The position numbers and the translations under genes were made by a program. Shown piece after piece: positions 52,156 to 60,238 of a DNA stretch of 64,000 nt. Positions within the stretch are counted from its first letter, which is position 1. Every line of letters starts with the position of its first letter. Under the pieces are notes generated by a model. It had not been told where the DNA came from. It saw only the letters and a list, made by a program, of their open reading frames with translations, and searched no databases. This DNA comes from JAAYXE01 sp964391195 (lineage in GTDB: Bacteria; Chloroflexota; Anaerolineae; Anaerolineales; UBA4823), in contig CAYMLG010000006.1 in assembly GCA_964391195.1 (NCBI GenBank), forward strand, positions 60,879 through 124,878, given 5' to 3'.

Positions 52156-53037
52156 CTAGCTTTGACCGGTGGATCTGGTACGTCCCTTGTCGTAAGCTGG
52201 TACGGTCTCAATCCGGATCTCCGTATCCGCTGCGGGCCGCCTCAGAAGGATGCGCATTCCTTCTTTCAGCGCGCCTCCCAGCATCGACCACGGGGAAGTC
52301 AGGCTGACCAACATGCCGGTCTTGCCATCCGTCGCCGCAGAAGCCAGCCAGACCATTTTCTGGGCGGGGATTTCGGGCGGCTTCGCCCACATCCGCACGA
52401 CCGCAGGGAACACCTTCAACCGATTCTCCGCGCCCTCGATCACCCTCACATCGGTGAGCAGGTCGGTCAGCACCAGGCCCGGGTTAAAGGCGATGACCTC
52501 GACCCCACTGTCCTTCGTCTCATCTGCCAGGGCTTTGGTGAATGAGCGCACCCAGGCCTTAGCCGAGCTATATGCATTTTGCCAGGCCACCGGCCGGTTG
52601 TAGCCGCGACCGAGGATGTTGATCAGCTTTCCCGAACGCTGCGGGAGAAAATATCCCAGGGCTGTGCGCGAGCCGTTGTACACACCGATCACATTCGTCT
52701 GCACGATCTGGTAAAAATCCTGTGGTGTGTAGCCAATCGTCGGCCCATAAGGGCCGGAAACCCCGGCATTGTTGACCCAGATATCCAATCTGCCAAATTG
52801 ATCCACTGCATGTTCGGCCAGGCGCTCTACTTGCTCCAGGTTGGCTACATCCACGGCGAGGCCGCTGGCCCGGCCTCCTTCGAGGCGGATCGACTGCACG
52901 GCTTCTTCCACTGCATTCGGCGAGCGGGAAGCCACAATAACGGCCGCTCCATTCTGGGCAAATGCCCGGGCGATGCTCAGGCCCAACCCGCGGGTACCGC
53001 CGGTGATTACGGCTGTTTTTCCATCCAATAAACTCAT
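52156..53037 (-). CDS. short-chain dehydrogenase/reductase
   Basis: 293 residues from ATG 53037 (GGAGA upstream). The nucleotide motif is TGGTRGLG, NNAG is in IWVNNAGVSGPYGP, and the catalytic YxxxK is in NAYSSAKAWVRSF. It is a classical SDR using NAD(P)H. The C-terminal ~50 residues extend beyond the Rossmann core. It lies between the PHB-depolymerase-like and PHP genes. The substrate is unknown. Confidence 0.92.
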   Translation of the reverse strand: MSLLDGKTAVITGGTRGLGLSIARAFAQNGAAVIVASRSPNAVEEAVQSIRLEGGRASGLAVDVANLEQVERLAEHAVDQFGRLDIWVNNAGVSGPYGPTIGYTPQDFYQIVQTNVIGVYNGSRTALGYFLPQRSGKLINILGRGYNRPVAWQNAYSSAKAWVRSFTKALADETKDSGVEVIAFNPGLVLTDLLTDVRVIEGAENRLKVFPAVVRMWAKPPEIPAQKMVWLASAATDGKTGMLVSLTSPWSMLGGALKEGMRILLRRPAADTEIRIETVPAYDKGRTRSTGQS

Positions 53038-53103
53038 AAGTTCATTTCTCCAATGTGTGCCATTGAACGGTGTTCTCTGGCAAACCAATCATTCGAAAGA
53101 AGA

Positions 53104-54426
53104 TTATCCCTGGAAATATACCGGATTAGAGATCAAGGCGGGCAGCATGGGAATCCCCGGGAGGAAGGAGCGGAGGATTTCGATGCGGGCAAAACCCGGG
53201 GCCGGCATTTTGTAGTCCGTGCAGAAGCTCCCGGAGGAAGGGGCCTGCACCAGCACCTCGTTCCCGGCTGCGGTGACCACCCGGACCACATCCCCGGCTT
53301 GCAGGCCATCCGCCTCGATGTGCAGTTCTTTGATCTCAGACCAGTCTACACTGTCACCCATAATCGCTTCTCCTGCGCTCAGCGCCAGGGAAGGTCCGTT
53401 GGGGGCGAAGGTGAGGTAAGCATGCCCCTGGCGCAGGGCGGCCAGGATGTCGCTCTGGCCGGTGGATTCGGCATACACGCCAGTGGACGGCCCGCCGAGA
53501 AAGATGAACGGGGTGTCCCGGTGGTAATCGCTCCCTCCGCAGATCGGGATTTTCTTCCCCGCCGCCAACAGGCTTTGCCATAAACCCACCGCCCGTAAAT
53601 TCGACTCGCGCATCGGCCCGTTCCACACTTCCAGGCAGTCGAAAGGCAGTTGGTCCAGGTCGAACCGGAATTCGCAGCACTCCTCGAATGGATGGTTGAT
53701 GGTGATCAGGGCGCCGCGCCGGCGGGCCGAGTCGAAGCGAGCGTACACCTCTTCGAAAGTGTTCGCGGCGAAGGTGCCCTCATAGGGGCGGTCCACCCCC
53801 AGGAAATTGGCATGGCCCCGGTAATGCGTCCATTCCACCCCTGGGATCAGAGTCAGGCCGGGTATCTCGGGCAAGGCTGTGCGCGAGACCATCTGGTTGT
53901 GGTCAGTAATCGCCAAAAAATCTAACCCGTGCCGCCGCGCCCGCCAGCCCAATTCCTCCACAGTCAGGGCTCCATCGGAAGCGATGGTGTGAGTGTGCAA
54001 ATCCCCGATCAGCAGGCGGCGGGATTTGGGGGTAAACGACAGCTCGTAGGTGACGGTCACCCCTTCCGGAGCGACCTTATACGCGCCGACCAGGATCTGC
54101 CACTCGCCGGGGGCCAGGGGGCAGGGAGTGTATCCGGGTGTGGCCCATCTCTCGCTCAGATAAATTTCGGTCTTGTCTGAGCCCGAGGCCCCCACCTGGG
54201 TCCCGTCGGGGGCGAGCAGGCCCAGATCAATGATATTGACCTCCTGGCGCGATTGGAAGCCCGCCTGGGTGTTCTCGCCCGTGCGATGCCGCTGGTAATG
54301 ATAGCGCAGGGTCATCGCCTCAGTGCCTGCGGGCATGGTGAAGGGCAAAGTAAAGTACGTGCCTTGCCGGGCAGGATCGATCGTAAGTTCAAGCCTGATT
54401 TCCTTCTGGTTTTCCTGGGTGCTCAT
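53104..54426 (-). CDS. CehA/McbA-type PHP-domain metallohydrolase
   Basis: 440 residues. A ~145-residue N-terminal beta-domain precedes the PHP domain, whose metal ligands appear in GDLHTHTIASDGALTVEELG, AITDHNQMV, GVEWTHYRGHANFLG and TINHPFEE. The C-terminus has another beta segment. CehA-like enzymes hydrolyse phosphoesters or carbamates. The natural substrate here is unknown. It is 57 nt downstream of the esterase gene on the same strand. Confidence 0.87.
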   Translation of the reverse strand: MSTQENQKEIRLELTIDPARQGTYFTLPFTMPAGTEAMTLRYHYQRHRTGENTQAGFQSRQEVNIIDLGLLAPDGTQVGASGSDKTEIYLSERWATPGYTPCPLAPGEWQILVGAYKVAPEGVTVTYELSFTPKSRRLLIGDLHTHTIASDGALTVEELGWRARRHGLDFLAITDHNQMVSRTALPEIPGLTLIPGVEWTHYRGHANFLGVDRPYEGTFAANTFEEVYARFDSARRRGALITINHPFEECCEFRFDLDQLPFDCLEVWNGPMRESNLRAVGLWQSLLAAGKKIPICGGSDYHRDTPFIFLGGPSTGVYAESTGQSDILAALRQGHAYLTFAPNGPSLALSAGEAIMGDSVDWSEIKELHIEADGLQAGDVVRVVTAAGNEVLVQAPSSGSFCTDYKMPAPGFARIEILRSFLPGIPMLPALISNPVYFQG

Positions 54427-54483
54427 ATTGAATTTCGTTATCTCCTGATTGAGAGAGCGTTTGGACTGGGACGCTCTGACCAG

Positions 54484-55266
54484 TTACGGCAGCGGGCCGA
54501 GCACAGCCGCCAGGAAGCGGCGGATCTGCCCATCCCAGAAGAACCAGTCATGCCTGGCGTCCTCTTCATCGTAGTCCACCGGAATGCCCAGTTTTTGGAA
54601 AGCCGCGTGAACGAGACGGTTGATCGGGTATAGGTCGTCCTGCCGCCCACAAGACATGAACAGCCGCGGCAGGACATCGATCGATGCCGGACGATTGGCA
54701 GCCGCCCGCTGGAACCAAACCGCCGGATCGTGCTCGCTGCCTGGAAGCTGGTCGAGGTCGCCGAAAACCTGGGTGAACTCCGGCCGCCGCGGGTCGTGGG
54801 GGTTAAGGCGGAGAAACTCGAGCGATAAGAGCCCGGAAAAACTGGCGGCAGCGGTAAAACGCTCCGGATGCAGAAAAGCAGCCTTAAAGGCGCCATAACC
54901 GCCCATCGAATTCCCCGCAATTAAGGTGTCCTCGCGGCGGGGCGCCAAACCAAAGACGTCTGCCAGGTATTGGGGGAGTTCTTCCACCAGGTAAGTGAAG
55001 TATTGCTGTCCGTTGGGCAGATCGGTGTAGAAGCTGCGTCCGGCGGAGGGCATCACCACCACCAGCCCGTAGGCTGTGGCCAGAGGTTCAATCGTTGAAT
55101 ATCGCTGCCAGGCGCCGGCATCGTCGCTGAGGCCATGCAACAGGTAGAGGACTTTGCGCTCTCGCACCGGTACCTCGCCCATCGGCCCCGGATCGGGCAG
55201 GACGATGTTCAGCGGCAGGTTGACTTTGACGGTTTCAGGGACGTGCTCGATCCGGATCAGGGCCAT
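54484..55266 (-). CDS. esterase of the EstA/esterase D family
   Basis: 260 residues. The alpha/beta-hydrolase nucleophile is in IAGNSMGGYGAFKAAFLHPE and the C-terminal His is in EDARHDWFFWDGQIRRFL. The early LLHGLSDDAGAWQRYS is typical of tributyrin esterases and S-formylglutathione-hydrolase-like proteins. There is no signal peptide. It starts 15 nt after the GPH symporter gene, suggesting deacylation of an imported sugar ester (inference). Confidence 0.92.
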   Translation of the reverse strand: MALIRIEHVPETVKVNLPLNIVLPDPGPMGEVPVRERKVLYLLHGLSDDAGAWQRYSTIEPLATAYGLVVVMPSAGRSFYTDLPNGQQYFTYLVEELPQYLADVFGLAPRREDTLIAGNSMGGYGAFKAAFLHPERFTAAASFSGLLSLEFLRLNPHDPRRPEFTQVFGDLDQLPGSEHDPAVWFQRAAANRPASIDVLPRLFMSCGRQDDLYPINRLVHAAFQKLGIPVDYDEEDARHDWFFWDGQIRRFLAAVLGPLP

Positions 55267-55281
55267 GAGAACCCTCCTGTT

Positions 55282-56577
55282 CTAGGCTGTTTCAGGGACC
55301 GCGGGAGCTTTCTCAGAAGCAAAATTGATGAAGAAAGAGAAGCCGAAGCTGATCAGCATGAGGACCAGCGGGAAGACGGTGAGAAGAAAGCGGGCGGCGT
55401 TGTCCGGCTGCGGGCCGGGGTTATTGCCGCTTTCGAAACCGAACAGCTGGTAGACCAGGAAAAAGGCAGCGCTGGTGAACAGGCCGTTGAGCCGGTTCAT
55501 GAAGCCCAGGGCGTTAGAAATGATCCCTTCCCGGCGCAGGTTGTACTTCCGGGTATCTTCATCCATAATTCTGGCGCCGATGAGATCCATCGTGGTGATC
55601 ACACCGGCGAAGCCAAAACCCACCAGGGCGCTGCTGACAAGTGCAGTAGGGAGTGAATTGGCGAAGAACAGCGGCACGAATGCCACCGCCAGCGTTGCCA
55701 GCGCACCCCGCCAGACAGGCATCAGGGTGTATTTGCGCACCAACCTGGACCAAATGGCGACACAGCCGATCGCAATCAGCAGCACCGCAGCGAACAGGAA
55801 GGTCGCCTGGCTGTCGGGAATTTGCAGCGTGTACTTCACGAAAAACGGCATGGACGCCAGCACCAGCGACATGGCCGCGCTGTAAAAAGCGTTGGCGAAG
55901 CCCGCCACCCAGAACTTGCGGTTCTTCGCCAGGGCCAGTAGGCTGTCCAACAGGCGAGGTTTCTGCTCATCGATCGAGACTTTCACCTCGCGGCTGGTCA
56001 TGGCCATATAGAGGATTACGGCGCCGCCGAGCAGACCATAGATGATGGCTGTCAGCCGGTAGCCAAGGACGCCGGTAACTACCGGGGTTAGGGCGATGCT
56101 GATGATCATCGCCACCAGTTGGAACGCCTGCCGCAGCGCATTGGTAGCCGCCCGGCTGGCATCGGTGCGGAAGAGTTCCGGGAAAAGGGCCCCGTAATTG
56201 GCGTTGATCACCGAGTCGAGCGTTCCGGTCAGGATGTAGAACAGCATGGCGTAGCCCAAGAGGAAGTTCCCAGCCGGCAGCGTTGGCGGGCTGTAAAAGA
56301 GAATAAAGCACAATACCAGCAGTGGGGTGCCAATGACCAGCCACGGGCGCCTGCGCCCCCACCGCGTCCGGGTGCGGTCGGAGAGGAAGCCATACACCGG
56401 GTTATCCACCGCATCGATGAAGGTGTATACGAGCAGGATAAGAGAAAACTGGACGGTGGTCAGGCCAAGGCTGTCGACATAGTAGATGGCAGCATAGGTC
56501 TTCAGCATATTGATCGGGATCGAGGTGCCGAACATGCCGATGGCGTAGTTGAAGGACTTTAGCTTGGGCTCGGTCAT
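55282..56577 (-). CDS. GPH-family (MelB-like) sugar:cation symporter
   Basis: 431 residues from ATG 56577 (AAAGGAG upstream). Twelve membrane helices are predicted. The family loop FLSDRTRTRWGRRRPWLVIG is intact, as is FIDAVDNPVYG in helix 2. It imports a glycoside or sugar acid with H+ or Na+. It heads a leftward set with two esterases, a PHP hydrolase and an SDR, which looks like a small uptake and degradation module. It is divergent from nagA. Confidence 0.92.
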   Translation of the reverse strand: MTEPKLKSFNYAIGMFGTSIPINMLKTYAAIYYVDSLGLTTVQFSLILLVYTFIDAVDNPVYGFLSDRTRTRWGRRRPWLVIGTPLLVLCFILFYSPPTLPAGNFLLGYAMLFYILTGTLDSVINANYGALFPELFRTDASRAATNALRQAFQLVAMIISIALTPVVTGVLGYRLTAIIYGLLGGAVILYMAMTSREVKVSIDEQKPRLLDSLLALAKNRKFWVAGFANAFYSAAMSLVLASMPFFVKYTLQIPDSQATFLFAAVLLIAIGCVAIWSRLVRKYTLMPVWRGALATLAVAFVPLFFANSLPTALVSSALVGFGFAGVITTMDLIGARIMDEDTRKYNLRREGIISNALGFMNRLNGLFTSAAFFLVYQLFGFESGNNPGPQPDNAARFLLTVFPLVLMLISFGFSFFINFASEKAPAVPETA

Positions 56578-56883
56578 CGGAGGTCTCCTTTGTGAGCAGC
56601 ACAAGGCCACCAGGTTATAGATTGTCCTAAGGGTTAGTCCCCCGTCTAAGCGGGCTTGGAAGTCATTACTCCTTATATTTTACTTCCACAACGTGAAAAC
56701 TCGCCCGGCTGGCCGGTTTTTCGTCGAACTTATGGTTCCGAGGTAAAATCTCCCTTACAGCCATTCAATTCGAAAATGGTCTTCATTCTGCTTCCGGAGA
56801 GCAGGCGCTAAGATATCGGGCAGCCCGGCGCCGGGCTGCTTCCAGCGCGACCGGTAAGATCCCATGCAAAATTGAGAGGTAAG
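56578..56883. promoter_or_regulatory. divergent control region between the symporter set and nagA
   Basis: 306 nt. The notable feature is the 20-bp perfect palindrome at 56820-56839 (GCAGCCCGGC and its complement), 45 nt before the nagA ATG. It could be an operator or a leader hairpin. GAGG at 56876-56879 is the nagA ribosome-binding site. No strong -35/-10 pair is seen. Confidence 0.45.
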
Positions 56884-58077
56884 ATGACATCATCCTTTGC
56901 ACTCACCCACGTCAACCTGATCGATGATGGAAAAAAGACCCCGGATGCCATGCTGATTGTGGAGCGAGGCGTCGTCGTGTATGCCGGGCCTGCTGCAGGC
57001 GCTCCACCGGTGCAAGGCATCCCGGTAATTGATGGCCATGGCCTGACAGCCTCCCCGGGATTGATCGACATCCAATTCAACGGCGGATATGGTCATGACT
57101 TTACCCAGGATCCGCACACGATATTAGAAGTCGCCCAGCGGCTGCCGAAGACGGGCGTAGTCGCGTTCCAGCCAACTTTTATCACCAGCCCGATCGAGGC
57201 CTATGCCGGCATGCTCGAGGCGACAGCCTCGGCCCGGCATGCTCAGGCAACGGGTCAGGCAGGAGGCGCCAGGATCATTGGCGCCCATGTGGAAGGGCCG
57301 TTTCTCAGCCCGGCGAAGAAAGGCGCCCACCGGGAGGAATGGTTCTGCGATCCTACCCAGGAAGCCCTGGCTCAACTGCGCCCAATCGAAGCGGTAAGCC
57401 TGCTAACCCTGGCCCCAGAACGGAATGGCGGCGTTGAGGCGATCCGCTGGCTGCGCAAGCAGGGGGTTGTGGTCTCCATAGGTCACAGTGCGGCCGGGAT
57501 GCGCGAAGCCCAGGCCGCAATCGAGGCCGGAGCTACCTGCGCTACGCACCTGTACAACGCGATGACAGGGATGGCCCATCGTGATCCCGGTCTGGTCGGG
57601 TCGTTGTTAGCGATGGACGGCGTCTTCTGCGGCCTGATCGTGGATGGCATACACGTTCACCCGCAGATGGTAAAAGTCGCCTACCGCTGCCTGGGACCGG
57701 GCCGGGTGGTGCTGGTGACAGACGCCATGGCAGCCATGGGCATGCCCCCCGGCGATTATGTCATCGGCGCTCAGAAAGTGATCGTAGATGGGGTTAGCGC
57801 GCGGCTGGAGGATGGCACGCTGGCGGGCAGCATCCTCAGCCTGGATGAAGCCGTGCGGAATATGATCGCGTTCACCGGGTGCTCGCCCGAGGAGGCGCTG
57901 CAGATGGCAACCGCTACCCCGGCCCTCGCCCTGGGGCGCGCCGGCCAGATGGGGCATCTGCGCCCGGGCTACCCCGCCGACCTCACCCTCCTGGATGACA
58001 GGCTGCGGGTGCAGGCTACGGTGATCAACGGGTATCCGGCTTATATTCGCCCGGGCGTGGATATTTCTTTCTCATAA
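56884..58077 (+). CDS. nagA: N-acetylglucosamine-6-phosphate deacetylase
   Basis: 397 residues from ATG 56884. The amidohydrolase fold has GLIDIQFNGGYGHDFTQDP, HVEGPFLSPAKKGAHREEW (metal-binding Glu), VSIGHSAAGM, ATHLYNAM and VTDAMAAMGMPPGDY (catalytic Asp). It deacetylates GlcNAc-6-P to GlcN-6-P in amino-sugar catabolism and wall recycling. The stop codon is 6 nt before the target duplication of the MITE-like element at 58084. Confidence 0.94.
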   Translation: MTSSFALTHVNLIDDGKKTPDAMLIVERGVVVYAGPAAGAPPVQGIPVIDGHGLTASPGLIDIQFNGGYGHDFTQDPHTILEVAQRLPKTGVVAFQPTFITSPIEAYAGMLEATASARHAQATGQAGGARIIGAHVEGPFLSPAKKGAHREEWFCDPTQEALAQLRPIEAVSLLTLAPERNGGVEAIRWLRKQGVVVSIGHSAAGMREAQAAIEAGATCATHLYNAMTGMAHRDPGLVGSLLAMDGVFCGLIVDGIHVHPQMVKVAYRCLGPGRVVLVTDAMAAMGMPPGDYVIGAQKVIVDGVSARLEDGTLAGSILSLDEAVRNMIAFTGCSPEEALQMATATPALALGRAGQMGHLRPGYPADLTLLDDRLRVQATVINGYPAYIRPGVDISFS

Positions 58078-58083
58078 CTGATA

Positions 58084-58208
58084 ATCTCATTGTGTGCAGG
58101 CAACCTATTCGTAGGTAATGTTGTTTTGAGGTTCGAGCGATTTCGCCGCTCGAACCTCAAAACAACAATTCTTCTCTGTTGACAAGTTGTGCGTGCACAC
58201 AATCTCAT
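58084..58208. mobile_element. MITE-like element with 7-bp target duplication and internal 21-bp hairpin
   Basis: ATCTCAT occurs at 58084-58090 and 58202-58208. The 111 bp between begins TGTGTGCA (58091-58098) and ends TGCACACA (58194-58201), exact inverted repeats that extend imperfectly inward. Inside is a perfect 21-bp stem (58119-58139 with 58147-58167, 7-nt loop). There is no coding capacity. It may also act as the terminator of nagA. Confidence 0.65.
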
Positions 58209-58326
58209 TTTTCCGGTATGATTAAGATGATGTAGACGCGTCCTCGATCGTTCAGGGGGAGCAGCGGCTATTCCGTGGCATTGGCCGGACTGCCGGTTCC
58301 GAACAGTATTGCTTTAAGGAGGAACC

Positions 58327-58521
58327 ATGACAGAGCCCAGATTATCCGATCTTCTCGAACAGTACAATATCGATTTCAACTGGGATGATGAGAGCCTGAC
58401 CTGGTATCTTTCGGGCACCAACGAGTCGGGCGAATTTTGGGAATCACCTCATTTCGAGGCCGATACTCGCGTGGAGGCGGAGGTGGACGCTATCGAGCAT
58501 ATTGTTGAATATCACACCTGA
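58327..58521 (+). CDS. small acidic protein of unknown function
   Basis: 64 residues, strongly acidic, with a beta-then-helix pattern (FNWDDESLTWYLSGTNESGE, then ADTRVEAEVDAIEHIVEYHT). AAGGAGG lies at an ideal distance before the ATG. It is 58 nt upstream of the FGGY kinase gene on the same strand and may share its transcript. No family is recognised. Confidence 0.7.
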   Translation: MTEPRLSDLLEQYNIDFNWDDESLTWYLSGTNESGEFWESPHFEADTRVEAEVDAIEHIVEYHT

Positions 58522-58579
58522 TCGTAAACCTTGTTCGATACGGCCCGGTCATTAATCAGGCGAATAGGGAGGAGACAAA

Positions 58580-60199
58580 ATGGCAGAGGCGGGGGGAGAG
58601 CAGATTCTGTCGATCGACCTGGGTACCTCGGGTCCCAAGGTCGGCCTGTTTTCAGCGCAGGGGGAGGTGATCGGTTATGGTTTTGAGCCCGTGCCTTTGA
58701 TCCTCATCCCTGGGGGAGGTGCAGAACAAGACCCACATGTTTGGTGGCAGGCGATTATCAAAGCGGTGCGCGATCTGATGGCCCGCACGGGTTCCACGCC
58801 CGAATCTGTCGGGGCGGTCTGTTGTACGTCTCAATGGTCGGGCACAGTGGCGGTCGACCGCGAAGGCCGCCCTCTGATGAATGCCATTATCTGGATGGAC
58901 TCCCGCGGCGCTCCCTACGTCCGGCAGATTACAGGCGGCCCGGTGCGTATTGCCGGTTACGGTGTGGATAAACTGCTCACCTGGCTGCCCCCTACCGGTG
59001 GCATCCCCGGACATGCCGGGAAAGACCCCATCGCCCATATTCTTTACATCAAAGCCGCCCACCCTGAAATCTACGATCAGACGTACAAATTCCTCGAACC
59101 CAAAGACTATCTCAACCTGCGGCTGACCGGGAAATTCACGGCCTCCTTCGACTCGATCACCCTCCACTGGCTCACCGACATCCGCGACCTGGACCGGGTG
59201 GATTACGACCCGCGCCTGGTTGAACTGTCCACCATAGACCCGGATAAGCTGCCCGAACTCCGCCCCCCGAATGGGATCCTCGGGGAATTGACTGCCGAAG
59301 CGGCGGCGGCCCTGGGACTGACGACCCGGGCTCAGGTGATGGTCGGTACGCCCGACCTGCAGTCCGCGGCCCTGGGGTCGGGCGCGGTGGACGACTACAC
59401 AGCCCATCTATACATCGGCACCTCCGCCTGGATCGGCTGCCACGTCCCATTCAAAAAGACTGATGTTCTCCACAACATCGCCTCGCTGCCCTCGGCCATC
59501 CCTGGGCGTTATCTGGTTTCCAACGAGCAGCAGACGGCCGGCGCTTGCCTGACCTATCTCCGCGACAACCTACTCTTCGCACCGGAGGAGTTGAAAAGCA
59601 GTGAAGACCGGAGCAAGGCGCTGGAGGTATTCGACACGATGGCGGAGAGCGCCCCACCGGGCAGCGGCGGGGTGATCTTTACCCCCTGGCTATACGGGGA
59701 GCGCACTCCGCTCGGCGACCGGGATGTGCGCTCCGGGTTTTTCTACCAGTCGCTGGACACCACCCGCGCTCACCTGATCCGGGCGGTCTTTGAGGGAGTG
59801 GCCTTCAATGCCCGCTGGCTGCTGGGTTACGTAGAGAAGTTTGTCGGGCGGCGGCTCGATCCGATCCACATCGTCGGCGGCGGGGGGCAGGCCGATATCT
59901 GGTGCCAGATCCATGCCGACATCCTCGGACGGACCGTGCGCCAGGTCAAGGATCCGCTGCAGGTGAACACTCGTGGCGCAGCCTATCTGGCAGCCTCGAT
60001 CCTGGGCTCGATGCCATATTCGGAACTCTCCCGGCGGACCGAAATTGCACATACGTATACCCCAGACCGGAAGAATCAGCGCCTGTACAACCATATGTTC
60101 AAGGAATTCGTCCGCATTTATGTCCGCAACCGGGGTTTTTACCGCCGCATGAGCCGCTTTCTGGCCCAAATGCAGGTGGAGGGGGTGCTGTCCTCGTAA
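58580..60199 (+). CDS. FGGY-family carbohydrate kinase (xylulokinase-like)
   Basis: 539 residues. The N-terminal actin-like ATPase lobe is LSIDLGTSGPKVGLFSAQGE and the sugar-binding region CCTSQWSGTVAVD. The C-terminal lobe has IHIVGGGGQADIWCQIHADI and PLQVNTRGAAYLAAS. It phosphorylates a ketose or polyol. The length and motifs are nearest xylulokinase, but the specificity is not certain. GGGAGGAG precedes the ATG. It is followed after 39 nt by a PLP-dependent lyase gene. Confidence 0.9.
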   Translation: MAEAGGEQILSIDLGTSGPKVGLFSAQGEVIGYGFEPVPLILIPGGGAEQDPHVWWQAIIKAVRDLMARTGSTPESVGAVCCTSQWSGTVAVDREGRPLMNAIIWMDSRGAPYVRQITGGPVRIAGYGVDKLLTWLPPTGGIPGHAGKDPIAHILYIKAAHPEIYDQTYKFLEPKDYLNLRLTGKFTASFDSITLHWLTDIRDLDRVDYDPRLVELSTIDPDKLPELRPPNGILGELTAEAAAALGLTTRAQVMVGTPDLQSAALGSGAVDDYTAHLYIGTSAWIGCHVPFKKTDVLHNIASLPSAIPGRYLVSNEQQTAGACLTYLRDNLLFAPEELKSSEDRSKALEVFDTMAESAPPGSGGVIFTPWLYGERTPLGDRDVRSGFFYQSLDTTRAHLIRAVFEGVAFNARWLLGYVEKFVGRRLDPIHIVGGGGQADIWCQIHADILGRTVRQVKDPLQVNTRGAAYLAASILGSMPYSELSRRTEIAHTYTPDRKNQRLYNHMFKEFVRIYVRNRGFYRRMSRFLAQMQVEGVLSS

Positions 60200-60238
60200 G
60201 AACCGGCTGCCCGGATGAGGGAGTCTTCAGGAGCCTCT

